A stretch of DNA of 64,000 nt from the NCBI GenBank assembly GCA_965153355.1, contig OZ231126.1, positions 89,280,001-89,344,000 of the forward strand, in the 5' to 3' direction. The notes beneath the pieces are model-generated. The model did not search any database, was not told the DNA's origin, and was given only the letters and a program-made list of their open reading frames with translations. Shown piece after piece: positions 9,446-18,123 of the stretch (the first letter of the stretch is position 1; every line of letters starts with the position of its first letter). The position numbers and the translations under genes are program-made. The DNA comes from Flaccisagitta enflata. Taxonomy: Eukaryota; Chaetognatha; Sagittoidea; Aphragmophora.

Positions 9446-12287
9446 GAAGAAAAGAAGAAAAGAAGAGAGCAAGAAAGAAAAGAAGAAAGAAAGAATGAAA
9501 AAATGAAAAGAAGAAAGAAAGAATGAAAAAATGAAAAGAAGAAAGGAAGAATGGAAGAATGAAAAAATGAAAAGAAGAAAGGAAGAATGAAAAAATGAAA
9601 AGAAGAAAGAAAGAATGAAAAAATGAAAGAAAGAATGAAAAAATTTGAAGAAAAAAGAAAGAAACGGAAAGTAAGAAACGGAAAGAAAGAAACGGAAAGA
9701 AAGAAAACAAAATAGCACAGATGGGCCAGCGGCCAGAAAGGCAAGAGCATTAAGAAAAAAAAACCAAGTTTAAACCGGCAAGGAAGGAAAATAGGTGGTA
9801 GTTCAAGCTATTTTGACAATGAACTATTTTAAATCGTTATTCTTCACATTTCAGTCCCACAATCAAACACAAGCCGGTTCAGATTCGTCCTTGGAATTTG
9901 GGTGACTCTGATTTCGTGATGGATGGGTCTTCGCCTTTGGATCCTCGCAAAACCATTTTCGTTGGCGGCGTCCCGCGTCCTCTCAGGGCGCTAGAACTTG
10001 CCATGATCATGGATAGGCTCTATGGAGGCGTCTGTTATGCCGGTAAGAACGCTGAATCGCCTCCTTTTGCTCATTCTGTATTTTCTTTTTATTCTTCTTA
10101 TTTTTCTTTTTATTCTTCTTCTTCTCCTTTTTGTCCGCGACGGAATATCATTCCGACGCGGACTATAATTCAAGGTGGATAGGTGTCGTCGTTATCATGA
10201 TCATTTTGCAAAATGGATAACTTTTTTATGCTTTGACTGATTTGGTTCATTTTTAGTGGGAAGTTGTACTAGGGTAAGGCGCTTTACATCCTTTTCAATT
10301 TTTGTGATCCGACCAACCCAACTGGCCCAACCAGCCTACCGGCTTTAAAGTGAAAAACATGCATAACTTTGCTATTTTTTTACCAATTTGGTTGAAACTT
10401 GGTATGGAGTCTCCAAATGGAAGGACTCAACATATTTTTGTGATTTATATGCATTTGAGTATGCAAACCGGCCAAACCGACCTACCACCCAACTAGCCTA
10501 CTGGTATAAAGGGAAAAACTTGTATAACTTTGACATTTTTCAACCAATTTGGTTGAAACTTGGTATGGAGTCTCTAAATAGAAGAACTCAACATATGCAC
10601 ACTATTTATCCTGTCAAACCAGCCTACCACCCAACCAGCCTATCAGTCTAAAGGTGAAAAACATGCATATCTTTGGCATTTTTCAATTGATTTGGTTGAA
10701 ATTTGTTATGGAGTCTCTAAATGGAACGATTCAATATATGTATGTGATTTATATGCGTTTAAGCATGTTAACCGGCCTAATCAGCCTACCACCCAACCAG
10801 CCTACTGGCCCAAAATTAAAAAACTTGCCTAACTTTGATATTTTTTAACCAATTTGGTTGAACTTGGTATAGAGTCTCTAATTTGAGGAACTCAACATAT
10901 GCACATCATAAAATCTGTCAAACCAGCTTACCACCTATCCAGCTGACCAACCAACCAGCTTACCAGCCCAAAAGTGAAAAATGGGTATAACTTTGTCGTC
11001 TTTCAACCAATTTGCTTGAAACTCGGTATAGAGATTCAAAATGGAAAGACTCAAAATATGTACCTGATTTATATATAATTTATAGGGTTTATGATCTTTT
11101 GGTCATAGAGATCTTATGGAATGTGTGGTCTTTGACCCTCTTCCGTGGCGGACCCAATTACTGTTAAGATTCTTATCTTTTTCTTCTTCTTTTTCATCTT
11201 TTTCTTCTTCTTCTTCTTCTTCTTCTTCTTCTTCTTCTTCTTCTTCCTTTCTCTAGTTTTTTCTTGCTTTTTCTTATTTTTCTTTTCTTTTTCTTCTTTC
11301 TATTTCTGTTTCTTTTCTTACGCGCCACCTTTTTCTTTTCCCTCTTTTTCCTTCCTCTAATCTATCTTCTGCTTTCGGGTTCTTCATCCTCTTCTTTTTC
11401 TCTTTGAGTTTATTCTCACTGTTGTATTTCGATCATCTTCATAATTTGTTTCTGCTTATTTCTGGTTTGTTTTCTTCTTCATTTCATTCTGGTCCTTCTC
11501 TCTTCTTCTTCTTCTTCTTCTTCTTCTTCTTCTTCTTCTTCTTCTTCTTCTTCTTCTTCTTCTTCTTCTTCTTCTTCTTTTTGCAGTTTTGCTTCCTTTC
11601 TTTCTTTTTCATTCTCTTCTTTTTCTTCTCCTCCTCATGTCCGTTTCACTCATGCTTCACCCCCACCCTTCATCCACCACAGGAATCGATACTGATCCGG
11701 AGTTGAAATATCCCAAAGGCGCCGGACGCGTCGCGTTTTCCAATCAACAGAGTTACATCGCAGCCATCTCAGCCAGATTTGTGCAGCTGCAGCACGGGGA
11801 TATCGACAAACGGGTGGAGGTCAAGCCGTACGTACTGGACGATCAGATGTGCGATGAATGCGCAGGCACCCGCTGTGCAGGTAATTGAAAATTGTTCAAA
11901 ACGAGCTACATCCGATATTAATCGCCTTTCCCATCTTTGTCGCAGCGTCTGTTATCATTGAAATGCGTTCCGTGTCAATCACTTCCCCTGTCAAGATACT
12001 TGGTTAGCTTTTTTATTGTTTTCTGTGCCGACCCGCATGCGACTTGAGTAGCCGTGAGTCTAACCTTGTTATTTTACGACTAGCGATAACTTATACCGCT
12101 CTCTCTTTTTTTCTTTTGCGTCACAGGCAAGTTTGCTCCGTTCTTTTGCGCCAACGTAACCTGCCTCCAGTACTATTGCGAGTACTGCTGGGTCACCATC
12201 CACTCCCGTGCTGGCCGACAGTTTCATAAACCTCTGGTGAAAGAGCGCGCGGATCGACCGCGCACCGTCCCCTTTCGCTGGTCATAA
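4418..12287 (+). CDS. orb2/CPEB2-4: CPEB2/3/4-type (Orb2) cytoplasmic polyadenylation element-binding protein, nine exons
   Basis: Sequence-specific RNA-binding protein that controls translation and poly(A) length of mRNAs carrying U-rich elements. Joined exons: 4418-4563, 6231-6421, 7313-7421, 7689-8001, 8278-8607, 8855-8952, 9855-10042, 11683-11880, 12127-12287; every junction is GT-AG and phases match throughout, giving about 577 residues. The first half is low-complexity Ser/Gly with a short Gln/His run ([12 protein letters not shown]). RRM1 begins about residue 321 (RNP2 KVFVGGL, RNP1 GYAFLLFQ), RRM2 about 429 ([15 protein letters not shown]). A Cys/His zinc-binding domain (CDEC, then [17 protein letters not shown] and [10 protein letters not shown]) closes the protein, which ends VPFRWS. 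The C-terminal half is nearly collinear with vertebrate CPEB3/4, so family assignment is very secure. The start at 4418 is the first in-frame ATG of exon 1 and is less certain; upstream or alternative coding exons are possible. Confidence 0.95.
4880..5490. repeat. polypurine GAAA/GGAA tract in CPEB intron 1
   Basis: About 600 bp almost wholly purine on the plus strand, with GAAA, GGAAGGA and GAAAGAAT variants and a pure GAAA end. Confidence 0.95.
6231..6421 (+). CDS. orb2/CPEB2-4: CPEB exon 2 (Ser-rich)
   Basis: Acceptor CACACTCCAG before 6231; donor GTAAGG after 6421. Phase 2 in, phase 1 out. The frame reads [20 protein letters not shown] and stays Ser/Pro/Asn-rich (ASSNNSNNP, then a long Ser run), the disordered composition usual for CPEB2-4 N-termini. 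No recognisable domain. Confidence 0.85.
6570..7128. repeat. compound repeat in CPEB intron 2: unique core plus (AAG)n(AAC)n, repeated
   Basis: A roughly 60-bp unique core (GCGGGCATTTCTCCTGCCTG, then TCCTGGGACTTCAG) occurs about 6570, 6769, 6931 and 7086; each of the first three is followed by AAG then AAC runs. Amplification has copied core and microsatellite together. Reading frames through it are meaningless Glu/Lys runs. Confidence 0.95.
7313..7421 (+). CDS. orb2/CPEB2-4: CPEB exon 3
   Basis: Acceptor TTCTCTCTAG before 7313; donor GTATTG after 7421. Phase 1 in, phase 2 out. Encodes [18 protein letters not shown] and then [15 protein letters not shown], Gln/His/Ser-rich and disordered. 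The phase fits both neighbours. Confidence 0.85.
7629..7675. repeat. (CT)n microsatellite at the CPEB exon 4 acceptor
   Basis: About 24 CT units ending 13 bp before exon 4; functions as its pyrimidine tract. Confidence 0.95.
7689..8001 (+). CDS. orb2/CPEB2-4: CPEB exon 4 (Gln/His-rich segment)
   Basis: Acceptor CTTTGCAG before 7689 directly follows a CT microsatellite that serves as the polypyrimidine tract; donor GTATCT follows 8001 in phase 0. Encodes [19 protein letters not shown], a Gln/His stretch [12 protein letters not shown], and [15 protein letters not shown]. The Gln run is far shorter than the prion-like tracts of Aplysia CPEB or Drosophila Orb2. Confidence 0.9.
8278..8607 (+). 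CDS. orb2/CPEB2-4: CPEB exon 5 (linker and RRM1 start)
   Basis: Exactly 110 codons, phase 0 at both ends; acceptor TTTCTCTAG, donor GTGAGA. A Gly/Asp-rich linker leads into RRM1: [20 protein letters not shown] with RNP2 KVFVGGL, then [20 protein letters not shown]. This block is almost invariant across animal CPEB2/3/4 proteins. Confidence 0.97.
8855..8952 (+). CDS. orb2/CPEB2-4: CPEB exon 6 (RRM1 RNP1 motif)
   Basis: Acceptor TTTCTGCAG before 8855; donor GTGGGT after 8952, running straight into a GA microsatellite. Phase 0 in, phase 2 out. Encodes [20 protein letters not shown] and [12 protein letters not shown], carrying RNP1 and the end of RRM1. Confidence 0.97.
8963..9017. repeat. (GA)n microsatellite
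   Basis: Starts 10 bp after CPEB exon 6 and runs into a family-1 element whose left arm it replaces. Confidence 0.95.
9018..9129 (+). mobile_element. family-1 element in CPEB intron 6
   Basis: CACGCGACTCTACACCTTG, a GTCGGT run, and end GCCGTGTATCCGGCCTTGTT. The outer hairpin arm is missing and the core is shortened. Confidence 0.85.
9360..9712. repeat. polypurine GAAA / GAATGAAAAAATGAAAA tract
   Basis: Pure GAAA (9365-9445) grading into a longer unit with GAAAAAATGAAAAGAAGAAA period; in CPEB intron 6. Confidence 0.95.
9855..10042 (+). CDS. orb2/CPEB2-4: CPEB exon 7 (inter-RRM linker and RRM2 start)
   Basis: Acceptor ACATTTCAG; donor GTAAGA. Phase 2 in, phase 1 out. Encodes the hallmark linker [22 protein letters not shown]2 RNP2 [20 protein letters not shown], and [12 protein letters not shown]. 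Linker and RRM2 are diagnostic of the CPEB2-4 branch. Confidence 0.98.
10126..11180 (+). mobile_element. family-2 hairpin element with 162-bp satellite, in CPEB intron 7
   Basis: Starts TTTTTGTCCGCG with 14-bp inverted arms (GTCCGCGACGGAAT / ATTCCGACGCGGAC), a short lead, then about five diverged units near 160 bp (marked by TTGGTTGAAACTTGGTATGG and CCACCCAACCAGCCTAC). The far end, near CTTCCGTGGCGGACCCA, repeats a hairpin-arm motif. Copies also at 18124-20157 and from 63328. Confidence 0.85.
11168..11250. repeat. (TTC)n microsatellite
   Basis: TTC run with T-rich interruptions, inside CPEB intron 7. Confidence 0.9.
11497..11580. repeat. (TTC)n microsatellite
   Basis: About 28 TTC units roughly 100 bp upstream of CPEB exon 8. 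Confidence 0.95.
11683..11880 (+). CDS. orb2/CPEB2-4: CPEB exon 8 (RRM2 RNP1 and first zinc ligands)
   Basis: Acceptor CATCCACCACAG; donor GTAATT. Phase 1 at both ends. Encodes [20 protein letters not shown] (RNP1 GAGRVAFS), [20 protein letters not shown] and [12 protein letters not shown], the first Cys ligands of the C-terminal zinc domain. Confidence 0.98.
12127..12287 (+). CDS. orb2/CPEB2-4: CPEB exon 9 (zinc domain, stop)
   Basis: Acceptor TTTTGCGTCACAG before 12127; stop TAA at 12285-12287. Encodes [39 protein letters not shown] and the terminal VPFRWS shared by CPEB2-4 proteins. Completes the Cys/His zinc-binding domain. Confidence 0.98.
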
Positions 12288-13302
12288 ACCTCCTCCTCTT
12301 CATCTTCCTCCTCCCCCCTAACTTCGCCACTTTGACGAGAAGAACTCAACTAACTGCGACTCACGGTTTGTTTTTCTTACGTGCGCCCTCAGACTTTATT
12401 TCGCGTCATGGATGAAGCAGTTCTTCGCCCTTTTAGTTTCCTCCTCATCATCATGCATCAACGCCGCCTCGAAGAAAGAAGCGACGACGTCGACGACGAG
12501 ATGCGGATTTGTCTTCATTCCGTCGGAATCTCACGTCAACGACCTCTCTTCTTCCTTCACGCGCGCGTTTGAGTGCGTGTGTGTGTGTGAGTCATTCGTT
12601 TCATTTGCGTCATTTACATGATATAACAAGATCGGCCATGAAGGAGAAGAAAAGTGTCTGCGTTTGAAAGGTAAATTACCGGATGTTGACTCGGAAAACG
12701 TCACATACACGCCGATTTCACTACAACTACGCCGTATGTCGTATACCGGAAGTGATGATGGTTGGCTTTTTTCCTTAGTCGTCTGGATGATACGTGAAAA
12801 GCTTTTTTTTATTAGTTTGTGTGAGTTGATGGGTGTCATTTATAGTAGTATCTCCTTTATACGATCGCTTCTCTCATTTTATTATCTCTCCCACGGTCAC
12901 TCACATTTAGTTTGGTTGTTTGTCCATCCCTAGCTCCCTCTCTTATAAAAAAGATTACCATGTTCTCACGACCAAAAATGATGAAACGTATCCAACCGTA
13001 GTCATAGCATGTCTCCCACGGAAATAAAAAAATTAATTAAAAAAAAAAAGAAGTTTACATATGGTTCGCAGTTACGCTTATTCTTCTCTAACAAGTCACC
13101 AGAATATTTGACACATCCCCATATTCAATATAGATATATCATCTTAAGAAGGATTAAGTATAAGTATTTGATCGTCGAATAAGTATCTGACATTTCTAAT
13201 CATAATTGCCACCGTAGATATCAGATGGTCGTTATTCGCTTCCGATTTTTTTTTTGACGCGTCTCTTTTTACTTACGACTTCCTCTGGAAGTAAAGTATC
13301 TG

Positions 13303-13499
13303 TTTTTAGTCGCGTGCTACGCGACTCTATACCCCGCTTTGTCCGTCGGTCGGTCGGTTGGATGGTCGGTCCCCATTTTACTTTTTTTTATGTTTTTGCG
13401 GTCTTTGGCCTCACTGCTCCTGGCCAAATGCTTTAGTAACTCAAATACTGCCCCTGCCCACCCGCACGCGACTGAGGTAGCCGTGTATCCGGCCTTGTT
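13303..13499 (+). mobile_element. family-1 element in the putative CPEB 3' UTR
   Basis: Near-complete subfamily A: AGTCGCGTGCTACGCGACTC hairpin, CCGCTTTGTCCGTCGGTCGG, core CACTGCTCCTGGCC, end CGCACGCGACTGAGGTAGCC then GTGTATCCGGCCTTGTT. Confidence 0.9.
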
Positions 13500-13651
13500 T
13501 TCTCTTTTAACGATATTAAAGGACGCGTCAAGAATGGAGGCCGAATGAAACGACATCTCAGCTCTCTCTCTTGCACCACTACACCTCACCATTAATTGCC
13601 GATAACTGGGACCATAACTTCATTGAGATTTTAATGACTATTGAAATGCCG

Positions 13652-13706
<55 letters not shown>
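13652..13706. repeat. (CT)n microsatellite
   Basis: About 27 CT units. Confidence 0.95.
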
Positions 13707-13710
<4 letters not shown>

Positions 13711-14803
13711 TTTGGAAGCCTTTTACACCATCTTTATGATTCATTTTCTTTTTTCTTTCTAACCAAAATGTCTAAAAAAAAAGGTCAAACGAAACAAGAG
13801 TTATCATGACACTTTGATGACCGTTTTATTTCTATTTTTGAAAACAAGAACGTTTACGCCATAAGCCCCGTTTTCTTCCTGCCTTACTTTTCACGAAGGG
13901 TGTGATTTTTTTTTCTTCATACGCGTTAAGGATATAAATGACTCCCGAGTCTTGCTCATGGGGTGGACAATGGTGCTCGGGATTTCATGACATTGACATT
14001 TCTGAGACCAGATTTGCTGTACACTTTTTCACGATTTCCCGGCACTTCTCCACGCTTAATTTTTGTGACTTGGAGAATATGGGAGACAGTTTTTCTTAAA
14101 AAAAAACCAAAACAAAAAAAAAACAAAGAAAAAAAATGATTTCGTTAGTTTTTATTCTTGATATATTTCAAGTTTCATAGTTTTATAAACTTTTTGTTTT
14201 TGGATGTTTGCAAAGATGATTCTCAAATCGCTCTCTCGGGGCGATTCCGTTCTTTTTTACGACTTTGATTTAGATAACAAAACAAACAAAAAACTATTCA
14301 AAAAAGAAACCCCAAAAAACGTTTTGTAAGTTTTTTGCTAATTTTTGTATTAGCCGTTTGATTCTTTCATATATTGTTTGTTTTCTCGAGTTATTGATAC
14401 TCCTTAGACTATATATGGTATATATATCTTCGAACTTTTTAAGAAGTAGGTCTTTATCCGTTCATTGGCAAGGCAACGCTTCGATACCGATTTATCGATA
14501 AATCGTTTCCTGCGTTATGAATTACGATTCAGACAATATTTCAGTTTAGGATCCGGAATTAGTTGTATCGTCCACGTTCAATTGTAAAGTTTCTCGTTCT
14601 ACTAGAATAATTAGTTAAACAAGTAATTTTTTTGTCCATTATCGTAGGTAATGAAACAGTGAACAGTGAGTAAATTGTTCTATTTATCCATATTTATTAT
14701 TCATATTTTTTCGTTAAGTCCTTGAAGAGTAATAATACTAGTCCCGTTTGTTTTCAAACGTGAATGCGATTAAGTACATCAATGATGCATTGAAAGTCTC
14801 TTT

Positions 14804-14809
14804 AATAAA
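14804..14809 (+). promoter_or_regulatory. candidate alternative poly(A) signal
   Basis: AATAAA in TTTAATAAAGTCGC, about 2.5 kb after the CPEB stop codon; followed by T-rich sequence. Would give a shorter 3' UTR. Confidence 0.3.
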
Positions 14810-16752
14810 GTCGCATCTTTGTATACTTTAGCTCCTTATGACCCTGATGTGTGCAACTAGTCTTTTGGGTGTCGAGATAATCTCGATTTTTTAACGATTG
14901 TCTTGTGCATGTAGATCGAATTTCGTTAAAAGGGGAAATTTTCATCATAGATGAATCTGGTATTGTTCAACGGGACGTATTTGTTATCAAGGATTTCCCT
15001 TTAAACATCACATGGTTGGTTTAAGACACGCCTAAGCCCCACCCCCAATGCATAAGGCTTCAAAAGCAAGTGCTAAACTGTTACAATCAATTTTTTTGAG
15101 TGGAACTAGTCGATATCCAAGAGTATATCTCTCATGCTTAACAAGATATCAACAATGTGCTATTGTGAGAAGAACATGGACTTCTCCTGTATACTTCTAA
15201 ACTCACTTTGTGGATTGAAATTAGATTTCTGTCTGGTAGCTTATGAACTAAAATCCAAAATGTCATGCCTTCTTGCTCTGGATACGAAATTTGAAAAGAC
15301 GAACCGATCATATTTTCTTTAAAAAAAAGTTTCGCCTAACGAGAAAATCGGTCGTTATCTTGATTGTGTTTCGAAAGGCATTGACGAATTTCGTTATGAT
15401 AGAATGTGGCACTGTCACACGCGAGTTATGATCGAGTTTATTTACATTATTACATCTGTGATTTCTCTTTCGTTCATTAGTTCAATGAATTGCCATCGGA
15501 GATGATTACTGCTTTTTCGTTTTTTTTTCTCCCTAGTTCGTATGTGACGGATTTTTTTCGCGTTCATTTTAGTCTGCTCCGGTCCTCGTGTCTGATTTTC
15601 TGAGATTAGTTCCTTTTTTCCGTTTGCCCAATGAAATATATTACAACATTCTAACGCCCGTGATTTTTTTTCCGTAATTCATCGAAATGAAGTTTATTAA
15701 GATGCCGGTTCAATTTGGATTTCTTTTCTTTAAACAAATATTTTTTTTCTCTCATGCGTAAATTAAAGAATTCGTCTATTTAAGATGAAAATGTCTTCAA
15801 CGATTCAAGAAATTCTCTGTTAAGACTATGGTGTTGCATTGTTGCTCTTATATTTTCTTTCATTGTGGTTTGTTTAACTTTTTCCCCCTCTGTTTTGGTA
15901 AACACCCGTTTGAGGACCAACGGCAGCCAGCACCGTTAGTTGCGTCGTTCATTCAGGTTCTTCTAGATTGTGTCCACTTCTTTAACTTATTTTGTTCTCG
16001 GTCCGTCTCGTTATTTGTAGTGGGATTGATTATATTTTACCTTACTATCTTCCCGTTTACGAGATTAACCTGGAATTCATTGTTACCTTAATTTTAAGTT
16101 TTAATTCGTTGTTATAACTTATGTGATCCATCGAAGTTTCTTCAATGTTAATGTCAGTATAGTTCATTTCAACTGAGTTCCATGTTCTGTCATGGAATTT
16201 GGCTCAGTTTTTGAGATGAACTTAGGATTGGTAAATATTCGATAAGATGCACTTATTTTTCTTGGATGAGGTAAATTTAGTCGCGTTCTATTTACGAGTA
16301 GCGTATATCATATATATACACACCGTAGACATGACAGTTTCGCAATTACGCCGAAAATGATTTCCATGACTAATGCTAATTGCCCAAAGATTAACAACGT
16401 ATGATTTCATCTAAGTACTTCGTCTTTCGTAAACCAGTTAATATTTAAGTAGTACCGTATATCATCTATCAAAAGCAAGTGTAATCTTACTGGCAGTATG
16501 TAGTGTTATGTAATCTTATGTATAAAACTCACTAATTGTTAGAATTACGTAGTTATTATTTTTTTGCTTTCGGTATTTTTGAAATTTTTTTTTGGTTCCC
16601 ACGTCGGTAAACAAAAGCCTACGCTAACCATTTTTCAGATTGTTTTCTTTTCGTGAAAAAAAAATACAGGATCTTTGTTCAGTGAAAGGCTGATATGAAA
16701 GGTTATGAAATTCATGCTACTGTGTACACTCTTGTTGTGCATTTAAACGGTG

Positions 16753-16774
16753 AATAAACATTTTTATTTTTATT
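16753..16774. terminator. bidirectional poly(A) signal shared by two convergent genes
   Basis: Plus strand AATAAA at 16753-16758, two TTTTTAT motifs at 16761-16773, then a T-rich region after 16780. The same TTTATT motifs (16763-16768 and 16769-16774) are AATAAA on the minus strand. The site lies between the CPEB gene and the minus-strand exon ending at 17038, so it could terminate both transcripts. Confidence 0.5.
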
Positions 16775-17037
16775 CAAAAAATGATCTTTTTCTTCTTTGA
16801 TTATCCTTGACCTGCAGAATAGAAGACTATACAGTAGTCTGTGATGAGATCGTGAGATGAACACAATGGAAAGTTGTAACACTAACAATGGTGATGCGGG
16901 CAGTCACTGATTCCCAATAGTAATGTTCAATGTCCGTTTGAGAACGTTATTATATTGGTGTTCATGAAGCATGAAGGGGGGAAAATTTACAAACAATCAA
17001 TTTTACGACAGACTGAAAGGCTTAGGTGGGTGGTAAA

Positions 17038-17268
17038 CTACGTAACTGGCGAGTGCGGATGATTATTTTCCTCACAGTTCACGCTGGGCCCACGGCTTGA
17101 GGCGGCCGCGCTTAATGCGTCAGTTCGAGCGTCTTTTGTTGTCTCGTTTGCTTCCGAATTTTGCCGCAAATCGTCGACATCGCATGATTGTATCGATGTT
17201 CTTTTCTTTGCTAGATTCGCTTCTCTCGCCTTTTTCGTCCGAAGGGCGTACTGTGGATATGATAACGG
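17038..17268 (-). CDS. last exon (polar cytoplasmic tail) of an unrecognised membrane protein
   Basis: Minus-strand open frame of 76 codons ending in TAG at 17038-17040; acceptor AACCTTCGCCAG precedes the first codon. It starts PLSYPQYALRTKKAREANLA and ends EENNHPHSPVT; the middle is acidic and Ser/Thr-rich (SCDVDDLRQNSEANETTKDA). It is not low-complexity, unlike nearly all other ORFs here. Phase 0 entry matches the phase 0 donor at 23948, so I join it to the 23.9-25.0 kb exons, making a 6.7-kb repeat-filled intron. The link is inference. Confidence 0.5.
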   Translation of the reverse strand, partial: PLSYPQYALRTKKAREANLAKKRTSIQSCDVDDLRQNSEANETTKDARTDALSAAASSRGPSVNCEENNHPHSPVT

Positions 17269-17364
17269 CTGGCGAAGGTTAAACTTAAAGAACTAAGTGT
17301 TTCGCGTTGCTCGATTCAACTGGCAGTACAGTTATTTTTTTTAGGAACCTAGTTTATATTTACC

Positions 17365-17530
17365 AATAAAGGCGGCTCTCGCCGACCGGAAAAAAGTCGT
17401 AAGTAGGAGTCTTTTTTTTCAATGTATCTTCTTCTGTGTGCATCTTATGATGTTTGGTTGACTGTCTGCCTGTTTTTGTCATTCAATCTGTCTCTCTGCT
17501 TCTCTTTCTTGGTCTTTGAGTGTGTGTGTG

Positions 17531-17575
<45 letters not shown>

Positions 17576-18012
17576 GAATTTGTGTATGTGCGTGTCTCTC
17601 TTTGTCTTTGTGTTTCTCTTTCCCTTTCTATTCTCTTTCTCTCTCTCTCTCTTTCTCTCTCTCAAGCAGAGTAAAATGCAAAAGTTAGCGTCATAAAAGT
17701 TTGGGTCAATTTATGTAACATCTTGACTCTTCTCTCTTGTTACATGAGGAGGAAAAATAGGGTCAATGAAAACTCAATTTTTGCAAAATGCGAAAAAAAA
17801 AAAGATTACAAAATTCATAGCGCCAATACTAATGATCGTAGAGACTTCTGGTTGGTGCCATTTGAAAGAGGAAAATAAGCTCTTTCTTAGCTATGAATAT
17901 CATTCCAGTCAAGAAATTGCTCAACTTCCTCATATTCCCCAAATCGATAATGGAAAACCCGATTTCTTCCCTACGTTTTAAAAAGTCGAATTACGTAATT
18001 CGACTTTTTTCC
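17365..18012 (+). mobile_element. family-4 element, copy 1, ending in a 30-bp perfect palindrome
   Basis: Begins ACCAATAAAGGCGGCTCTCG then CCGACCGGAAAAAAGTC; a CT/GT microsatellite follows (17520-17662), then ACAAAATTCATAGCGCC, and the 30-bp palindrome at 17980-18009 (arm AAAAAGTCGAATTAC). A second copy at 40965-41510 has the same order of parts. Confidence 0.75.
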
Positions 18013-18123
18013 AATAAGAACATCAAGCCCTGAAATAGATCAAAAATTAAAAACGTTACAGTTATTTTACTAGTAGCTATCTCTATCTCTTTTGAAGGCT
18101 TTGGAAAAAAATCTTGAAAGAGT

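Larger units (their letters stand above)
12288..16790 (+). other. probable long 3' UTR of the CPEB gene
   Basis: About 4.5 kb following the stop codon with far fewer microsatellites than any other stretch of this length here. It is AT-rich, has no long ORF, and ends at a strong poly(A) signal. Interruptions are one CT microsatellite (13652-13706) and one family-1 element (13303-13499). Alternative earlier AATAAA motifs lie at 13023 and 14804. Long 3' UTRs are usual for CPEB mRNAs; the extent is inferred. Confidence 0.55.
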
